Assembly (NCBI GenBank): GCA_947648495.1
Contig: CANSOA010000001.1
Location: 124,001-188,000 of the forward strand
DNA length: 64,000 bases
From: an uncultured Clostridium sp.
GTDB lineage: Bacteria > Bacillota > Clostridia > TANB77 > CAG-508
Direction of reading: 5' to 3'
The first letter of the stretch is position 1; each line of letters starts with the position of its first letter. Made by a program: the position numbers and the translations under genes. Under the pieces are notes generated by a model. It had not been told where the DNA came from. It saw only the letters and a program-made list of their open reading frames with translations, and ran no database searches. Of this stretch, positions 16,039-24,955 are shown one piece after another.

Positions 16039-16584
16039 CTATTTACTCAACAATTCTCTAACGTCTTTCCCCACAAGCAAAGCCATTTCTCGTATTTTCT
16101 TAGTTTCAGGCAACATCTGTTTTTCTTCCCTTATCCTTTTGCGTATTACCTCTATTTGCTTCAAAAACTGCCCCTTCACTACCGTATTATTAATCTCACT
16201 ATCATTCTGCGACAACTCCTTCAACTGACTTGCATTTTTTATAAACATTTTGCATTCAGTTGGCAACTTATCAAACTCTTCAACAGAATTATAAGCACTA
16301 TTACCAATTGCTTTTTTTAAACTCGCCCATAGATCCATTGGCAATTTCTCTTGTGTCGTCAAACTGTATATTTTTTGCTTTATATCTGCTACTGTTGGAG
16401 GAAATTTCTCGCTTTGTATCCATTCCTTTACTATCACTGCAACAACTTTAAAATCACAATCAGCAAACATCTCTCTATACAAATTTATTGTTTCCTCCGC
16501 CTCCTCTCTTCTCATATTTTTATAAAAACTAGGATACGCCACCTTCAAAAAAGCCAATACCTTTATAACCTCTTCTCTATTCAA
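16039..16584 (-). CDS. Replicative helicase loader/inhibitor, G39P-like
   Basis: 181 residues, reading from a TTG at 16584 (AAGGAG upstream). The N-terminal 70 residues (NREEVIKVLAFLKVAYPSFY, INLYREMFADCDF, KFPPTVADIKQ) match the SPP1 G39P family, which loads or restrains the replicative DNA helicase. The rest is helical with Lys/Glu. It overlaps the end of the replisome-organizer gene by 8 bp. A longer ORF to 16665 has no ribosome-binding site. Confidence 0.7.
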   Translation of the reverse strand: MNREEVIKVLAFLKVAYPSFYKNMRREEAEETINLYREMFADCDFKVVAVIVKEWIQSEKFPPTVADIKQKIYSLTTQEKLPMDLWASLKKAIGNSAYNSVEEFDKLPTECKMFIKNASQLKELSQNDSEINNTVVKGQFLKQIEVIRKRIREEKQMLPETKKIREMALLVGKDVRELLSK

Positions 16585-17337
16585 AAACTCCTTCCTCCCT
16601 TCCAATATCAGCAAATATGTTTCCACTTGTTTCAGTTTCCACATTCTGACTATATTTATCTTCAAGAATACTTGTTGCTTTATCTACCCTCATCAAAAAG
16701 TCAAAATCAGCCTTCCATTTCCTGTTGTTCTGTCCTACTAAAAATGCTGTATTATTAGCCTTCTTGCATATTACTTCAAACTGTTCAACCGAAAACTCCT
16801 TTAAGAAATTATCAATTGCCTTTTCTCTCTTATCCGTCACCCTTTGAACCTGTGAAAGTTTTGTACAATAAAGATTATAGATTTCAACTATTCTCTTCCT
16901 TTTCTCTTCTACTTCTTTTCTATTCTCTTCTTTTCCTCTTCCTTTTCTTTTTCTTTTAGAAGGTAGTCCTACCGTAGTATTACCGTAATAGTTCCACACC
17001 GTTCATCTTCAATGTGCGGAAATGTTGATTTTGTAGGCTTATTTATTGTTTGATGTTTCAGAAAATTAGGGAGATTGTAGTAAGTCTGCCCATTATATCT
17101 AAACAAAACCACTATATTTAATCCGCCTAATCGGGAAAGCCATTTCTCTAAATCGGAAGTTCGTAAGTCGTCATACGGAAATATCAAAGACTTTAACAAC
17201 TTCGGATTCGCTCTGCCATATCCTTCATCATCACTATTACTAATTAAACCCATAAACAACAATCTTTCATCTCGTGAACATTCACCCAACTTTTCATCTA
17301 TCCAAAAATTAGGATCTATCATTCGTTTTCTTGCCAC
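16577..17337 (-). CDS. Phage replisome organizer, two +1 recoding sites at CGG
   Basis: Standard triplets give a 122-residue fragment and a separate 140-residue ORF. Two +1 steps (skip C17001, then C16985 five codons later) join them into 252 residues: HIEDE-GVELL-GNTTVGLPSK. The N-terminus (RKRMIDPNFWIDEKLGECSR, LLFMGLISNSDDEGYGRAN) is the winged-helix domain of phage replisome organizers. The C-terminal part (KEFSVEQFEVICKKANNTAF, WKADFDFLMR) is DnaD-like. Such proteins bind the phage origin and recruit the helicase. Between the sites the frame has only five codons and would stop right after the second CGG, so both shifts are needed. Confidence 0.88.
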
Positions 17338-17364
17338 ATTTTTACATCTCCTTCCTCCAATATC

Positions 17365-17700
17365 TCAAAAATTCCTTCCAAACTCCCTCAAAAACAAATC
17401 TGCACCATCTTCCTCCACCGCCAATCGATACCAGCTTCTATAAGTAATATGTAGTTCTTGTAATTGTCTGTATTTCTGATATGCCCAATTGCTAAAATCT
17501 GTCTTATTTACCTCATAATCGCTCGCTATTTTAACCGCAGTTGCTTGTATTTCGCTCCATCTTGTCGCTAACAACCAGCTATCTATTGTCAAATCATTCA
17601 GTTCAGCGGGATTTGTCATATCTACACTTTTAAATCTTTTTGAAACTTCTCTATATTGATCAAAATCCTCTTGACATATTTTCTCAAAATTACTTACCAT
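17365..17700 (-). CDS. Phage early protein, unknown
   Basis: 111 residues from the ATG at 17700 (AAGGAGAATAAGG upstream), overlapping the annealing-protein stop by 11 bp. It is Trp/Tyr-rich and helical (IDSWLLATRWSEIQATAVK, then WAYQKYRQLQELHITYRSWY). It lies between recombination and replication genes. I do not recognise the family. Confidence 0.6.
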   Translation of the reverse strand: MVSNFEKICQEDFDQYREVSKRFKSVDMTNPAELNDLTIDSWLLATRWSEIQATAVKIASDYEVNKTDFSNWAYQKYRQLQELHITYRSWYRLAVEEDGADLFLREFGRNF

Positions 17701-18262
17701 CCTTATTCTCCTTAAATTTATCCTTAAAAGACAACAACAATTCTCCATACTGCTTACAATTCAACTCTTTCAACTCCTTTACATCATATTGTCTCAAGAT
17801 TTCCTCATATGTTATTTTCTTTTCTTCACATTGTTTTATCAATCCCTGTAGTGTCTTTAGTTGCATCTCATTTATTAAAGTCATTAACTCTTGATTTAAC
17901 GTCGCATTTTCTATTTCTTCATAACTCATAATTGTTGTTCCTATACTAAATCCTGCCATTGACAATGCCCTACCTACCGCCGACGTTTCGCAATTTTCTA
18001 TATAACTCGTCTTATTAATAAACGAGCTTCCTTCTTTCTCATACGCTGTACCTGTACCAAGCACTCTACCATTTTCATCCTTGACGATTGCTTTAAACAC
18101 ACATACGCCATTTTCATTACTTATCATGTCTGTTTCAATCCCGCCTTGCGGATATAAATATCGAAATCCCTTTATCCTTTCAGAAACTTCTCCATACTCT
18201 TTACCTTTAAAATCAATTTTATGAATTAGTGCATTTGCTTCTAAAATATCTATATAATTCAT
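17690..18262 (-). CDS. Probable single-strand annealing/recombination protein (ERF-like)
   Basis: 190 residues. The middle (GTGTAYEKEGSSFINKTSYI, then NCETSAVGRALSMAGF) carries the ETSAVGRAL signature seen in ERF-type phage annealing proteins. The C-terminal 80 residues are Glu/Lys-rich and helical, ending EQ-type repeats. Its role would be homologous pairing during phage replication. It starts the replication part of the early operon. Confidence in the exact family is moderate. Confidence 0.6.
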   Translation of the reverse strand: MNYIDILEANALIHKIDFKGKEYGEVSERIKGFRYLYPQGGIETDMISNENGVCVFKAIVKDENGRVLGTGTAYEKEGSSFINKTSYIENCETSAVGRALSMAGFSIGTTIMSYEEIENATLNQELMTLINEMQLKTLQGLIKQCEEKKITYEEILRQYDVKELKELNCKQYGELLLSFKDKFKENKDGK

Positions 18263-18271
18263 ATCTTCCTC

Positions 18272-18502
18272 CTAAAATCCCTGCATACTTTGATATTCAT
18301 ATTCTCGTTCTTTCATTTCAACTTCATATTCTTCTTTCGCTTCTTCTTCTAATTTTTCTTCCACTTCTTTGAGTTCATCTTCTGCTTGCCATCTTATTTG
18401 TCTTAAATCTTCTATGTAATCTTCATCTGTTATCTCATTTTCCAATACTTTCAATGTGGATACCATGTTGTATAATTCATCATATTTATCTTGATAATTC
18501 AT
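18272..18502 (-). CDS. Small coiled-coil early phage protein
   Basis: 76 residues from the ATG at 18502 (AAGGAGGAAAATA); the frame extends to 18547 without a better start. It is almost entirely Glu-rich helix (DELKEVEEKLEEEAKEEY). It lies 9 bp before the annealing-protein gene. Function unknown. Confidence 0.5.
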   Translation of the reverse strand: MNYQDKYDELYNMVSTLKVLENEITDEDYIEDLRQIRWQAEDELKEVEEKLEEEAKEEYEVEMKEREYEYQSMQGF

Positions 18503-18547
18503 TATTTTCCTCCTTCTTATTTTCTTTCGCTGTTCTATAAATCGCAA

Positions 18548-18886
18548 TTACAAGTCAAATTTTTCCATCAAACTCATTGCTAAATCGACAATTAGCGTTT
18601 GATTTGTTAATTTCTTACACTCTATCTTTTTCACATTACCATTCTCCATTTGCTTGCATACATATCTAATTACACGCTCAACATTTGAACCACTTGTTTT
18701 GTACTTTTCACCAATAAACAGATATAATTCTCCCATTACAACTTTTTCATTTGACTGTATTTTATCAATCACATAAGGTATCGCTGTAACTAAATACTTG
18801 AACCCTAACCAGTTAAGCGGTATTTGATATTCAAGCAACTTCTTCTTTGTTTCGCTTTTCTCAAAATACTCTATATTTTCTATCAT
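18548..18886 (-). CDS. Spo0A C-terminal-domain-like DNA-binding protein
   Basis: 112 residues from the ATG at 18886 (AAGGAGGAAATAA). The segment IPLNWLGFKYLVTAIPYVID, then LYLFIGEKYKTSGSNVERVI with RYVCKQ resembles the effector domain of Spo0A (the G-x-x-YL start and the S-x-VER-x-IR recognition helix), without a receiver domain. Such orphan domains occur in clostridial phages. It might read or compete for 0A boxes and so link the phage to host sporulation. The functional idea is inference. Confidence 0.6.
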   Translation of the reverse strand: MIENIEYFEKSETKKKLLEYQIPLNWLGFKYLVTAIPYVIDKIQSNEKVVMGELYLFIGEKYKTSGSNVERVIRYVCKQMENGNVKKIECKKLTNQTLIVDLAMSLMEKFDL

Positions 18887-18946
18887 TTTATTTCCTCCTT
18901 GACAATCCTGTATTTTTATGCTAATATAAAAATACATTTGATATTT

Positions 18947-19252
18947 TTATCGAATAGAACTTATCTTGATTGGTGTTGTAGTAAGTTCTATTATTTTTGC
19001 ATTTTCTGTCTCTTTATCATTTACTAAGTCTTTTTGTAATGCAAATATATTGTCTACTGCTATTTCATGAATTTTATTTAATTTCTTTCTCTCATTTAAT
19101 TGATTTCCATAGCTGTTACAAAAACATAAATCTTTTATCCTCTTAAACTCACTAACACACTCTATCTTTATGTCTTCAATTTCCTTATCTTTTCTTTTGA
19201 TAATGTCATTTAATTGTTTGATTGTGTATGCCTCTTTTAGTTTTTTTATCAT
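18947..19252 (-). CDS. Small early phage protein with coiled coil
   Basis: 101 residues, Lys/Glu-rich helices (LNDIIKRKDKEIEDIKIE, then IFALQKDLVNDKE) and two close Cys (LCFCNS). AAGGAGGAAGG precedes the ATG. Early operon; function unknown. Confidence 0.5.
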   Translation of the reverse strand: MIKKLKEAYTIKQLNDIIKRKDKEIEDIKIECVSEFKRIKDLCFCNSYGNQLNERKKLNKIHEIAVDNIFALQKDLVNDKETENAKIIELTTTPIKISSIR

Positions 19253-19264
19253 TTTCCTTCCTCC

Positions 19265-19384
19265 TTACATAAAATACTTTTCTACTACATACATAACAAA
19301 ATATGTATTGCTAGTCATAAATAATAAGAATATGCTTAAATCTATCATTCCTCTTATGTAGGCTTGTTTTTGTTTTGCTTTCAT
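19265..19384 (-). CDS. Tiny phage membrane protein
   Basis: 39 residues. The ATG at 19384 overlaps the upstream stop and follows AAGGAGGAAATAAC. One hydrophobic helix (IDLSIFLLFM, then TYFVMYVVEKYF). Function unknown. Confidence 0.5.
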   Translation of the reverse strand: MKAKQKQAYIRGMIDLSIFLLFMTSNTYFVMYVVEKYFM

Positions 19385-19506
19385 GTTATTTCCTCCTTTT
19401 CCAAATTTTCCATTTTATATATTTCATGAATTTTCTGATTTGTTTCACATTCTATTTTGTAGAATGATTCTGCTATCCATTTTGCTATATCATCAAGTTC
19501 AGCCAT
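19381..19506 (-). CDS. Tiny early phage protein
   Basis: 41 residues, ATG at 19506 after GGGAGGG. It is acidic and helical (DDIAKWIAESFYKIECETNQ). It is coupled to the next gene by an ATGA-type overlap. Function unknown. Confidence 0.5.
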   Translation of the reverse strand: MAELDDIAKWIAESFYKIECETNQKIHEIYKMENLEKEEIT

Positions 19507-19521
19507 TTTTTCCCTCCCTTC

Positions 19522-19713
19522 TTACTTTATTAATTCCTCTACCCCCACTCCAAAAACTTCAGACAATATTTCTAAAGTTTTCAAAGTTGGATTACCCATT
19601 TTCTCATTTTCTAAATACTCAATTGTTCGAGCAGACAATCCAGTTTTTCTTGACAACTCAGCCTTTGTCAATCCTTTTTCTTCACGCAACCTTTTTAAAT
19701 TACGACTAAACAT
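19522..19713 (-). CDS. XRE-family regulator, probable phage repressor/Cro-like protein
   Basis: 63 residues, ATG at 19713 directly after AGGAGGTGAAA. It is a minimal XRE helix-turn-helix domain: LKRLREEKGLTKAELSRKTG, then SARTIEYLENEK and TLKTLEILSEVF. There is no dimerisation extension. It is the first gene of the early operon and reads in the same direction, as a Cro-like or early activator protein would. No integrase is visible, so it may lie beyond the left edge. Confidence 0.75.
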   Translation of the reverse strand: MFSRNLKRLREEKGLTKAELSRKTGLSARTIEYLENEKMGNPTLKTLEILSEVFGVGVEELIK

Positions 19714-19730
19714 TTTCACCTCCTACAACA

Positions 19731-19770
19731 AAAAAACAAAGTCAAGACATAAGTCTTTGACTTTGTTTTT
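19731..19770 (-). terminator. Bidirectional terminator at the prophage-host border
   Basis: ACAAAGTCA(AGAC)...(GTCT)TTGACTTTGT with T runs on both strands. It ends rho transcription before the prophage early genes. The prophage right end is probably within 19.73-19.90 kb; I could not identify an att core. Confidence 0.75.
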
Positions 19771-19897
19771 TACCTATATTTATTTTTTAATTGACTTTAA
19801 AAAGTATATAAACGATTACAAGGATGACACAATAACTTTTATTTTGTGCAAAGTTGTATGTTTTTTTCAATATATCACAACTTTTTATTTTGTTTGA

Positions 19898-21244
19898 TTA
19901 ACTATCAATTAAACTTTTCTTCATAACTTCTAAAAATTCTTTGTTATCTTTGGTTTGTGACATTTGATCGAGTAAACGTTCTGTCATGTCGGCTGTTGAT
20001 AAATTATTCATTGCTTTACGAATTGTATAGATAGATGTTCTTTCTTCTTCTGTTAATAATAAATCTTCTCTTCTAGTTCCAGATTTATTCATATCGATAG
20101 CTGGAAAAATACGCTTTTCTGATAAATTTCTATCTAATGTTACTTCCATATTTCCAGTTCCTTTGAATTCTTCAAAGATTACTTCATCCATTCTACTTCC
20201 CGTTTCTACTAATGCCGATGCTAAAACTGTTAAACTTCCTGCATCTTCTGTATTCCTAGCAGCACCAAAAAAGCGTTTTGGTTTATGTAAAGCACTTGGA
20301 TCAAATCCTCCAGATAACGTTTTTCCTGAAGATGGAATGACTAAGTTATAGGCACGTGCAAGTCTTGTAATACTGTCTAATAATACAACAACATCTTTGT
20401 TTTGTTCAGTAAGTCTTTTTGCTCGCTCAATAACCATTTCAGCTACTTTTACATGATGTTCTGGTTGCTCATCAAATGTTGAGTAGATAACTTCTCCTTT
20501 AATTGAACGTTTCATATCAGTTACTTCTTCTGGTCTTTCATCAATTAATAACACAATCAACTCAACTTCTGGATTGTTTGTTGTAATACTATTGGCAATT
20601 TTCTTTAAAATGGTTGTCTTTCCTGCTTTTGGGGGTGCAACAATCATTCCTCTTTGACCTTTTCCAATTGGAGAAATTAAATCCATTAAACGCATCGTAT
20701 ATTCTTCTGGATTCGCTTCTAATTTTAATTTTTTATTTGGATAAATTGGAATTAAATCATCAAATTTTTTCCTTTTCATAGCTTTATCTGGCGATTCACC
20801 ATTTACTTCTCCAACATAAATTAAAGCTGGAAACTTTTCACCTTCTTTTGGTATTCTTTTAATTCCTTTTATACGATCTCCTGTATCTAATTTAAATCTT
20901 CTAATTTGAATTGGAGAAATGTAAACATCTTTTTGACTTGGTAAATAGTTGTCACCACGTAAAAAACCATAACCATCTGGCAATAATTCTAATACACCTT
21001 CTGTTATTTCATCACCTTCGGTTGATATTGAATAACTATTCTCAGAGGAAATATCAGTAAAATTATCTATTATTTCTGTTTCATTTTCAGAATTTTTTCC
21101 TTTTAAATTTTCAGATTCACTAGATGAGGAAGTTTCTAAAATTTTTTCAATTAATTCATTTTTCTTTAATTTAGAGATATTTGTTATCCCCTTCATTTTT
21201 GCAAGATCTTTTAAATCAGTTAATGATAAAGAATCTAATTCCAT
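19898..21244 (-). CDS. rho: Transcription termination factor Rho
   Basis: 448 residues from the ATG at 21244. A longer frame to 21370 overlaps the upstream gene and starts in a hydrophobic stretch. Order: a SAP-like Rho_N segment ([20 protein letters not shown]), an acidic linker, the RNA-binding domain ([31 protein letters not shown]), then the ATPase with P-loop [15 protein letters not shown], Walker [16 protein letters not shown], and the Q/R-loop region ([20 protein letters not shown]). Hexameric Rho ends transcription of untranslated RNA. It is relevant here because ribosomes stalled at CGG would expose mRNA to Rho. No in-frame CGG is present. Confidence 0.97.
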   Translation of the reverse strand: MELDSLSLTDLKDLAKMKGITNISKLKKNELIEKILETSSSSESENLKGKNSENETEIIDNFTDISSENSYSISTEGDEITEGVLELLPDGYGFLRGDNYLPSQKDVYISPIQIRRFKLDTGDRIKGIKRIPKEGEKFPALIYVGEVNGESPDKAMKRKKFDDLIPIYPNKKLKLEANPEEYTMRLMDLISPIGKGQRGMIVAPPKAGKTTILKKIANSITTNNPEVELIVLLIDERPEEVTDMKRSIKGEVIYSTFDEQPEHHVKVAEMVIERAKRLTEQNKDVVVLLDSITRLARAYNLVIPSSGKTLSGGFDPSALHKPKRFFGAARNTEDAGSLTVLASALVETGSRMDEVIFEEFKGTGNMEVTLDRNLSEKRIFPAIDMNKSGTRREDLLLTEEERTSIYTIRKAMNNLSTADMTERLLDQMSQTKDNKEFLEVMKKSLIDS

Positions 21245-21344
21245 AGAAAATACTTTCCCCCTTATCTTTTCTATTGATAAAATATTAAATTTTAAAATTT
21301 TGAAATTCTTGTTTTGAAACAAACAAAGACAGAAAAAAAATATA

Positions 21345-21614
21345 TTAATACCCTTTATAAGGCGTTTCATTTGGATAATACATTTTTAAGTCTTTTCGAG
21401 CAATGTCTTCATTGTCTTTCCTTGAATTACTAGAATTTACATCATTTGTTTCTATTTGTTGTTCTACTATAGCAATTTTTTCATTTAATGTTGCAATTTC
21501 ACGATTGTATGATTGAAGTGTCACTAACTGATTTTTAATTTTTACAATAGCAATTACTAAAAAAATAAATACAATTAACTTATATAAATTATGCGATTTA
21601 AGAATATTCGTCAT
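21345..21614 (-). CDS. divIC: Septum formation initiator, DivIC/FtsB-like
   Basis: 89 residues: a short cytoplasmic start, one membrane helix ([13 protein letters not shown]), then a coiled coil ([20 protein letters not shown]) and a C-terminal [15 protein letters not shown] segment. This is the layout of DivIC/FtsB, which bridges FtsL and FtsQ/DivIB in the divisome. In Bacillus divIC follows yabP and yabQ, and the same order is seen here, which strengthens the call. Confidence 0.85.
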   Translation of the reverse strand: MTNILKSHNLYKLIVFIFLVIAIVKIKNQLVTLQSYNREIATLNEKIAIVEQQIETNDVNSSNSRKDNEDIARKDLKMYYPNETPYKGY

Positions 21615-21665
21615 TTGTAAACTCCAACAATTATAATATACTTTATTATATAATATTCAACAAAT

Positions 21666-22038
21666 TTATTTAAAATCCTTCTTTTCCGATATGAAATTTT
21701 TGCAGAAAAATGGAAAAAATAATATTTTTTTGCAAAATTTCATAAATATTTGAAAAAGAAACAAACATATTTTTCCAATTGTTAAAAAATAAAAAGATAT
21801 TCCAAATAAAATAGCTATTAATATATAAAAACGTATTTGCCCATTATTGATTAAAATCAAGGTATTAACAATTAAAATTCCGAGCAACTGCCATGAAAAT
21901 AATATCTTCCATATAGGTTATTAAATCTGGTGTTTGAAAGGTTTTTCGCAGGGCTCTAAAAAGATCGAAAAAAATTCCTAAACATAAGCCTATAATCAAA
22001 AATATTATAAAAATTTGTCCTTGAGAAAAAGTGTACAT
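21666..22038 (-). CDS. yabQ: Spore cortex protein YabQ, +1 recoding at CGG (21880-21882)
   Basis: The ATG at 22038 follows AGGTGATAGGA. The first half (MYTFSQGQIFIIFLIIGLCL, GIFFDLFRALRKTF) is the YabQ N-terminus, but standard reading stops shortly after GCT-CGG. Skipping C21882 gives ARVA-type continuity AVA-GILIVNTLILINNGQIRF and a second membrane region to residue 123, matching YabQ length and topology. YabQ is a membrane protein needed for cortex formation in sporulating Firmicutes. It lies between yabP and divIC as in Bacillus. Confidence 0.88.
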
Positions 22039-22047
22039 TCCTATCAC

Positions 22048-22342
22048 CTATTTAAAAATTTTTCCAATCAATCCGAGATGCATTTTTTTTGAAAGAATCC
22101 GAATTTGAATAAGAAAGACTGGAAATCATACCATCTAAAGTTACTTCTGAAGTGTCAATATTGAGTTTATTAATTTTTAAATTTTCACCTTTTATCGTAA
22201 GCAAGCCTAACTCTGTTTCAACAATAATGATTTGATCATCAAAGCTAAGCACATCTAATACGCCTGATACATTTAATTTTTCACGATTTTCTAGGAAAAT
22301 ATTTTGAATAACATTAGTAAGTTTTTTGGTTTCTTCAATCAT
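22048..22342 (-). CDS. yabP: Sporulation protein YabP, +1 recoding at CGG (22073-22075)
   Basis: 97 residues after recoding. The core (LNVSGVLDVLSFDDQIIIVE, GLLTIKGENLKINKLNID) is the YabP domain. Near the end, standard reading gives a Trp-containing tail. Skipping C22075 in TCT-CGG-A gives KKNASGLIGKIFK and a stop four bases downstream of the standard one. Known YabP proteins end in a similar Gly-Phe/Leu-x-x-Lys-Ile/Leu-Phe motif, so the shifted tail is the family tail. This is the shortest recoded extension here (8 codons). Confidence 0.88.
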
Positions 22343-22432
22343 AATTTGCCTCCTAAAATGAAACTTCTACAAAATATATATGCAATTTTACGCTATTTTA
22401 GAACCAAAAAGTCAATCTTTTTTTTATTTATG

Positions 22433-22490
22433 AAATAGAGAGCATACAAATTACTTTTTTACTTAAAAATAATGTGTATGCTCTCTATTT
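22433..22490 (-). terminator. Terminator downstream of the coiled-coil repeat gene
   Basis: Perfect 15-bp stem (22433-22447 with 22476-22490) with T runs on both sides and a 28-nt loop. It separates the gene ending at 22525 from yabP. Confidence 0.8.
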
Positions 22491-22524
22491 TTTGTGGAAA
22501 TTTGCATAATCTTCAGAACAAAAA

Positions 22525-22929
22525 TTATACACTCTTTCTTTCCAAAGCGGAAACTCTTTTTTCTAAATCGTTAATTTTATCAAACCTTTGTAAATTAGTT
22601 TTTTGATGAAATTGAACAAATTCAAATATAGCATCAATCTTCTTGCCATACTCTTCTTCAAATAGAAATTGCCTATCTAAAATTCTTTTTTCAAAATCGC
22701 TTATGTCTTGTTTAACATCTTTTCGTAAGTTATCCATTTCTTTGAATACATGCTCAAATTCTTTGTGTATAGCATCAAATTTGTTATTAATGTTATCAAA
22801 CTCTTTGTATATACCATCAAATTTGTTATTAATGTTGTCAAACTCTTTGTATATACCATCAAATTTTTTATCTACATTATCAAATTTTTGATTCATTTGA
22901 GTTAATATCGCCAATATCTTTTCTTCCAT
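22525..22929 (-). CDS. Coiled-coil protein with 14-residue repeats
   Basis: 134 residues from the ATG at 22929 (GGAGGTGAGAAA). Two exact copies and one diverged copy of KFDGIYKEFDNINN lie at residues about 20-65, mirrored by a 42-bp DNA repeat. The rest is also helical, with heptads, ending NDLEKRVSALERKS. No membrane segment or signal is seen. It resembles small DUF-type coiled-coil proteins of clostridia; function unknown. Copy number may vary between strains by slippage. Confidence 0.65.
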   Translation of the reverse strand: MEEKILAILTQMNQKFDNVDKKFDGIYKEFDNINNKFDGIYKEFDNINNKFDAIHKEFEHVFKEMDNLRKDVKQDISDFEKRILDRQFLFEEEYGKKIDAIFEFVQFHQKTNLQRFDKINDLEKRVSALERKSV

Positions 22930-23002
22930 TTTCTCACCTCCCCTCTTTAATTTGTAATCAAATTCTAACACATTAGAAATCAAATTGCAAGAAAAATATT
23001 TT

Positions 23003-24604
23003 TTAATTACAAAAAATTTCTTCTTTCATTTGATTTTCTTTGAAAATATAATGTTTGTCACAAATCTTTTTTATTTCATCACGGTGTGTCACAATTACAA
23101 CGGTTTTATTTCCCAAATATTTTTGGATTAAATCGACAATTAATTTTTCCGTTTCTTTATCCAAATTAGAAGTTGGCTCATCTAAAACATAAATATCTTT
23201 GTCTAGCAAAATGCCACGAATTAAATTGAGTCTTTGTTTTTGCCCAACAGATAATTTCAAGCCTCGCTCACCAACAACTGTATCTAAGCCATTTTCTAAT
23301 TTTTCTACCCAATCTTGTAAGCCCGCTTCTACCAAAATTTTCAGTAAGGTTTCATCCGGAATATCTTTTCCCAAACACAAATTTTCTTTTACTGTCAAAT
23401 TAAATAAATCAATTTCTTGTGAAATGTAAGCCAAATCTAAATTTCCGTTTTTGCTTTGTGAATCAATTTTATAATTCTGACTATCTACTTCAATATATCT
23501 GGCAAAAATATTTAAAAAAGTACTTTTTCCTTGCCCCGATTTTCCAACAATACTAATTTTATCCCCTCGCTGGATTTCAAAATTGGGAATTTGAATGGTT
23601 GTTTTGGCTTCTTTATTATATTGAAACTTCAAATTACTGATTTGAATCGTATTCCAGTTTTTTATCAAATTACTTTCTGGCTCATCACCAATGATTTTTT
23701 CAACTTGGTTGGTAGCGGCTTGGAATTTGTTGAAATGCATAAATAAACTTGTTAAATCTTTTAATTCTCCTGTTAATCCTCCAAATATAGTGGCATAAAA
23801 TAAAAGATTCGATAAAATATTTTCCCCATGCTTCATCTTAAAATACAAATTTATTAAAACTATTATATACATAAAATGTACGAAAAAATTTATTCCATTT
23901 GAACGCAATGAATGACAAAAAGTTACTTTATCTAATTTAGGTAATACATTTCTGAATAATTCCTCATTTTTTCTATTAGCATATTTATTTGCATTTAATC
24001 TTTTTACTGTTTTTATATTTTGCAAAAAATCAACATAGGTAGAATTATATTTTGAATATGACTCGTTATAATTTTCTTGAACAATTACTGCTCTTTTACC
24101 AAGCGAGACATTATAACCTACCATACAAATTACCATACCAAAACAAATATAAAACATTTTAATATCTTGATTTAATACTTGTATCAAAAACACGATAATG
24201 GATATTAAAAATCCATTTACTGTTTCAAAAATATATTCTATTAAATCTTCTGATTCTTCTGTAATAATATCTATTTGTTTTTTTAAAAATCCATTATGTA
24301 CTTGATTTAATTTAAAAGGTTTCATTTTTGCAACTCTATTAAAGTAAGCTAATTGTAAATCTTTTGCATATTTGTGCTCAAATTTTAAAATATAGATAAC
24401 CCATAAATGATTTAAAATAATTTCTATTGATTTTATAATAATAATTGAAATAATTAAATATTGAAATCGTTGCACAGTAAATGGCTCTTTGGTAAACCAT
24501 GCTAATACTACTGGCATTAAATAAATACATATATTTACAATAAATGCATTGATAAAACACAAAACAAACTTCTTTTTATTTAAAATTTTAAATGGATATT
24601 TCAT
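23003..24604 (-). CDS. ABC exporter, fused membrane and ATPase domains
   Basis: 533 residues. Residues 1-290 hold about six membrane helices. The nucleotide-binding domain follows: Walker A VGKSGQGKSTFLN, Q-loop YISQEIDLF, signature LSVGQKQRLNLIRG, Walker B IYVLDEPTSNLD, H-loop VIVTHRDE. It is a half-transporter that would work as a dimer and export a lipid, peptide or drug. There is no N-terminal C39 peptidase and no partner gene, so the substrate is open. It stands alone. Confidence 0.85.
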   Translation of the reverse strand: MKYPFKILNKKKFVLCFINAFIVNICIYLMPVVLAWFTKEPFTVQRFQYLIISIIIIKSIEIILNHLWVIYILKFEHKYAKDLQLAYFNRVAKMKPFKLNQVHNGFLKKQIDIITEESEDLIEYIFETVNGFLISIIVFLIQVLNQDIKMFYICFGMVICMVGYNVSLGKRAVIVQENYNESYSKYNSTYVDFLQNIKTVKRLNANKYANRKNEELFRNVLPKLDKVTFCHSLRSNGINFFVHFMYIIVLINLYFKMKHGENILSNLLFYATIFGGLTGELKDLTSLFMHFNKFQAATNQVEKIIGDEPESNLIKNWNTIQISNLKFQYNKEAKTTIQIPNFEIQRGDKISIVGKSGQGKSTFLNIFARYIEVDSQNYKIDSQSKNGNLDLAYISQEIDLFNLTVKENLCLGKDIPDETLLKILVEAGLQDWVEKLENGLDTVVGERGLKLSVGQKQRLNLIRGILLDKDIYVLDEPTSNLDKETEKLIVDLIQKYLGNKTVVIVTHRDEIKKICDKHYIFKENQMKEEIFCN

Positions 24605-24671
24605 AATTTTTCCTTTTTATACTAAATTTATTTGTATTATACTATAAATTTTCCAAAATGTCTACAAAAGT

Positions 24672-24700
24672 TTTACATTTTACGTAAATTATGGTACAAT
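24672..24700 (+). promoter_or_regulatory. Promoter of the 45-residue membrane peptide gene
   Basis: TTTACA (24672-24677), 17-bp spacer, TACAAT (24695-24700). Confidence 0.75.
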
Positions 24701-24764
24701 AAAATAGAACAACAAATTATTGAACAATCCTTACACGGGACAGCAAAGGAAAGGAGGGATTGCT

Positions 24765-24902
24765 ATGGACGTACTGTGTGCAGGGCTTTTGGTTGGAATT
24801 ATTTCTTGTCTATCCATAATTTCAAAAAAAATGGATGATACCACAAGAGAAATTTTAAAAGAACTCAAAAACTTAAATGATGTTCTTAAAAACGATCATT
24901 AA
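24765..24902 (+). CDS. Small membrane peptide, plus strand
   Basis: 45 residues, ATG at 24765 after AAGGAGGGATTGCT. One hydrophobic helix (VLCAGLLVGIISCLSII) is followed by a charged helix (TTREILKELKNLNDVLKN). It has its own promoter and terminator and lies between two minus-strand genes. It resembles small holin-like or toxin-like peptides. No antisense RNA is obvious. Confidence 0.6.
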   Translation: MDVLCAGLLVGIISCLSIISKKMDDTTREILKELKNLNDVLKNDH

Positions 24903-24911
24903 ACCAGTTTG

Positions 24912-24950
24912 AAACCAGCAAATTTAACAATTGTTAAATTGCTGGTTTTT
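24912..24950 (+). terminator. Shared terminator between convergent genes
   Basis: AACCAGCAAATTTAAC...GTTAAATTGCTGGTT followed by T; serves the plus-strand peptide gene and probably the convergent MFS gene. Confidence 0.8.
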
Positions 24951-24955
24951 CATTT

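Noticed and set aside
19731..19900. att site at the prophage right end
   Set aside because: The left end lies outside the window, so no repeat pair can be compared.
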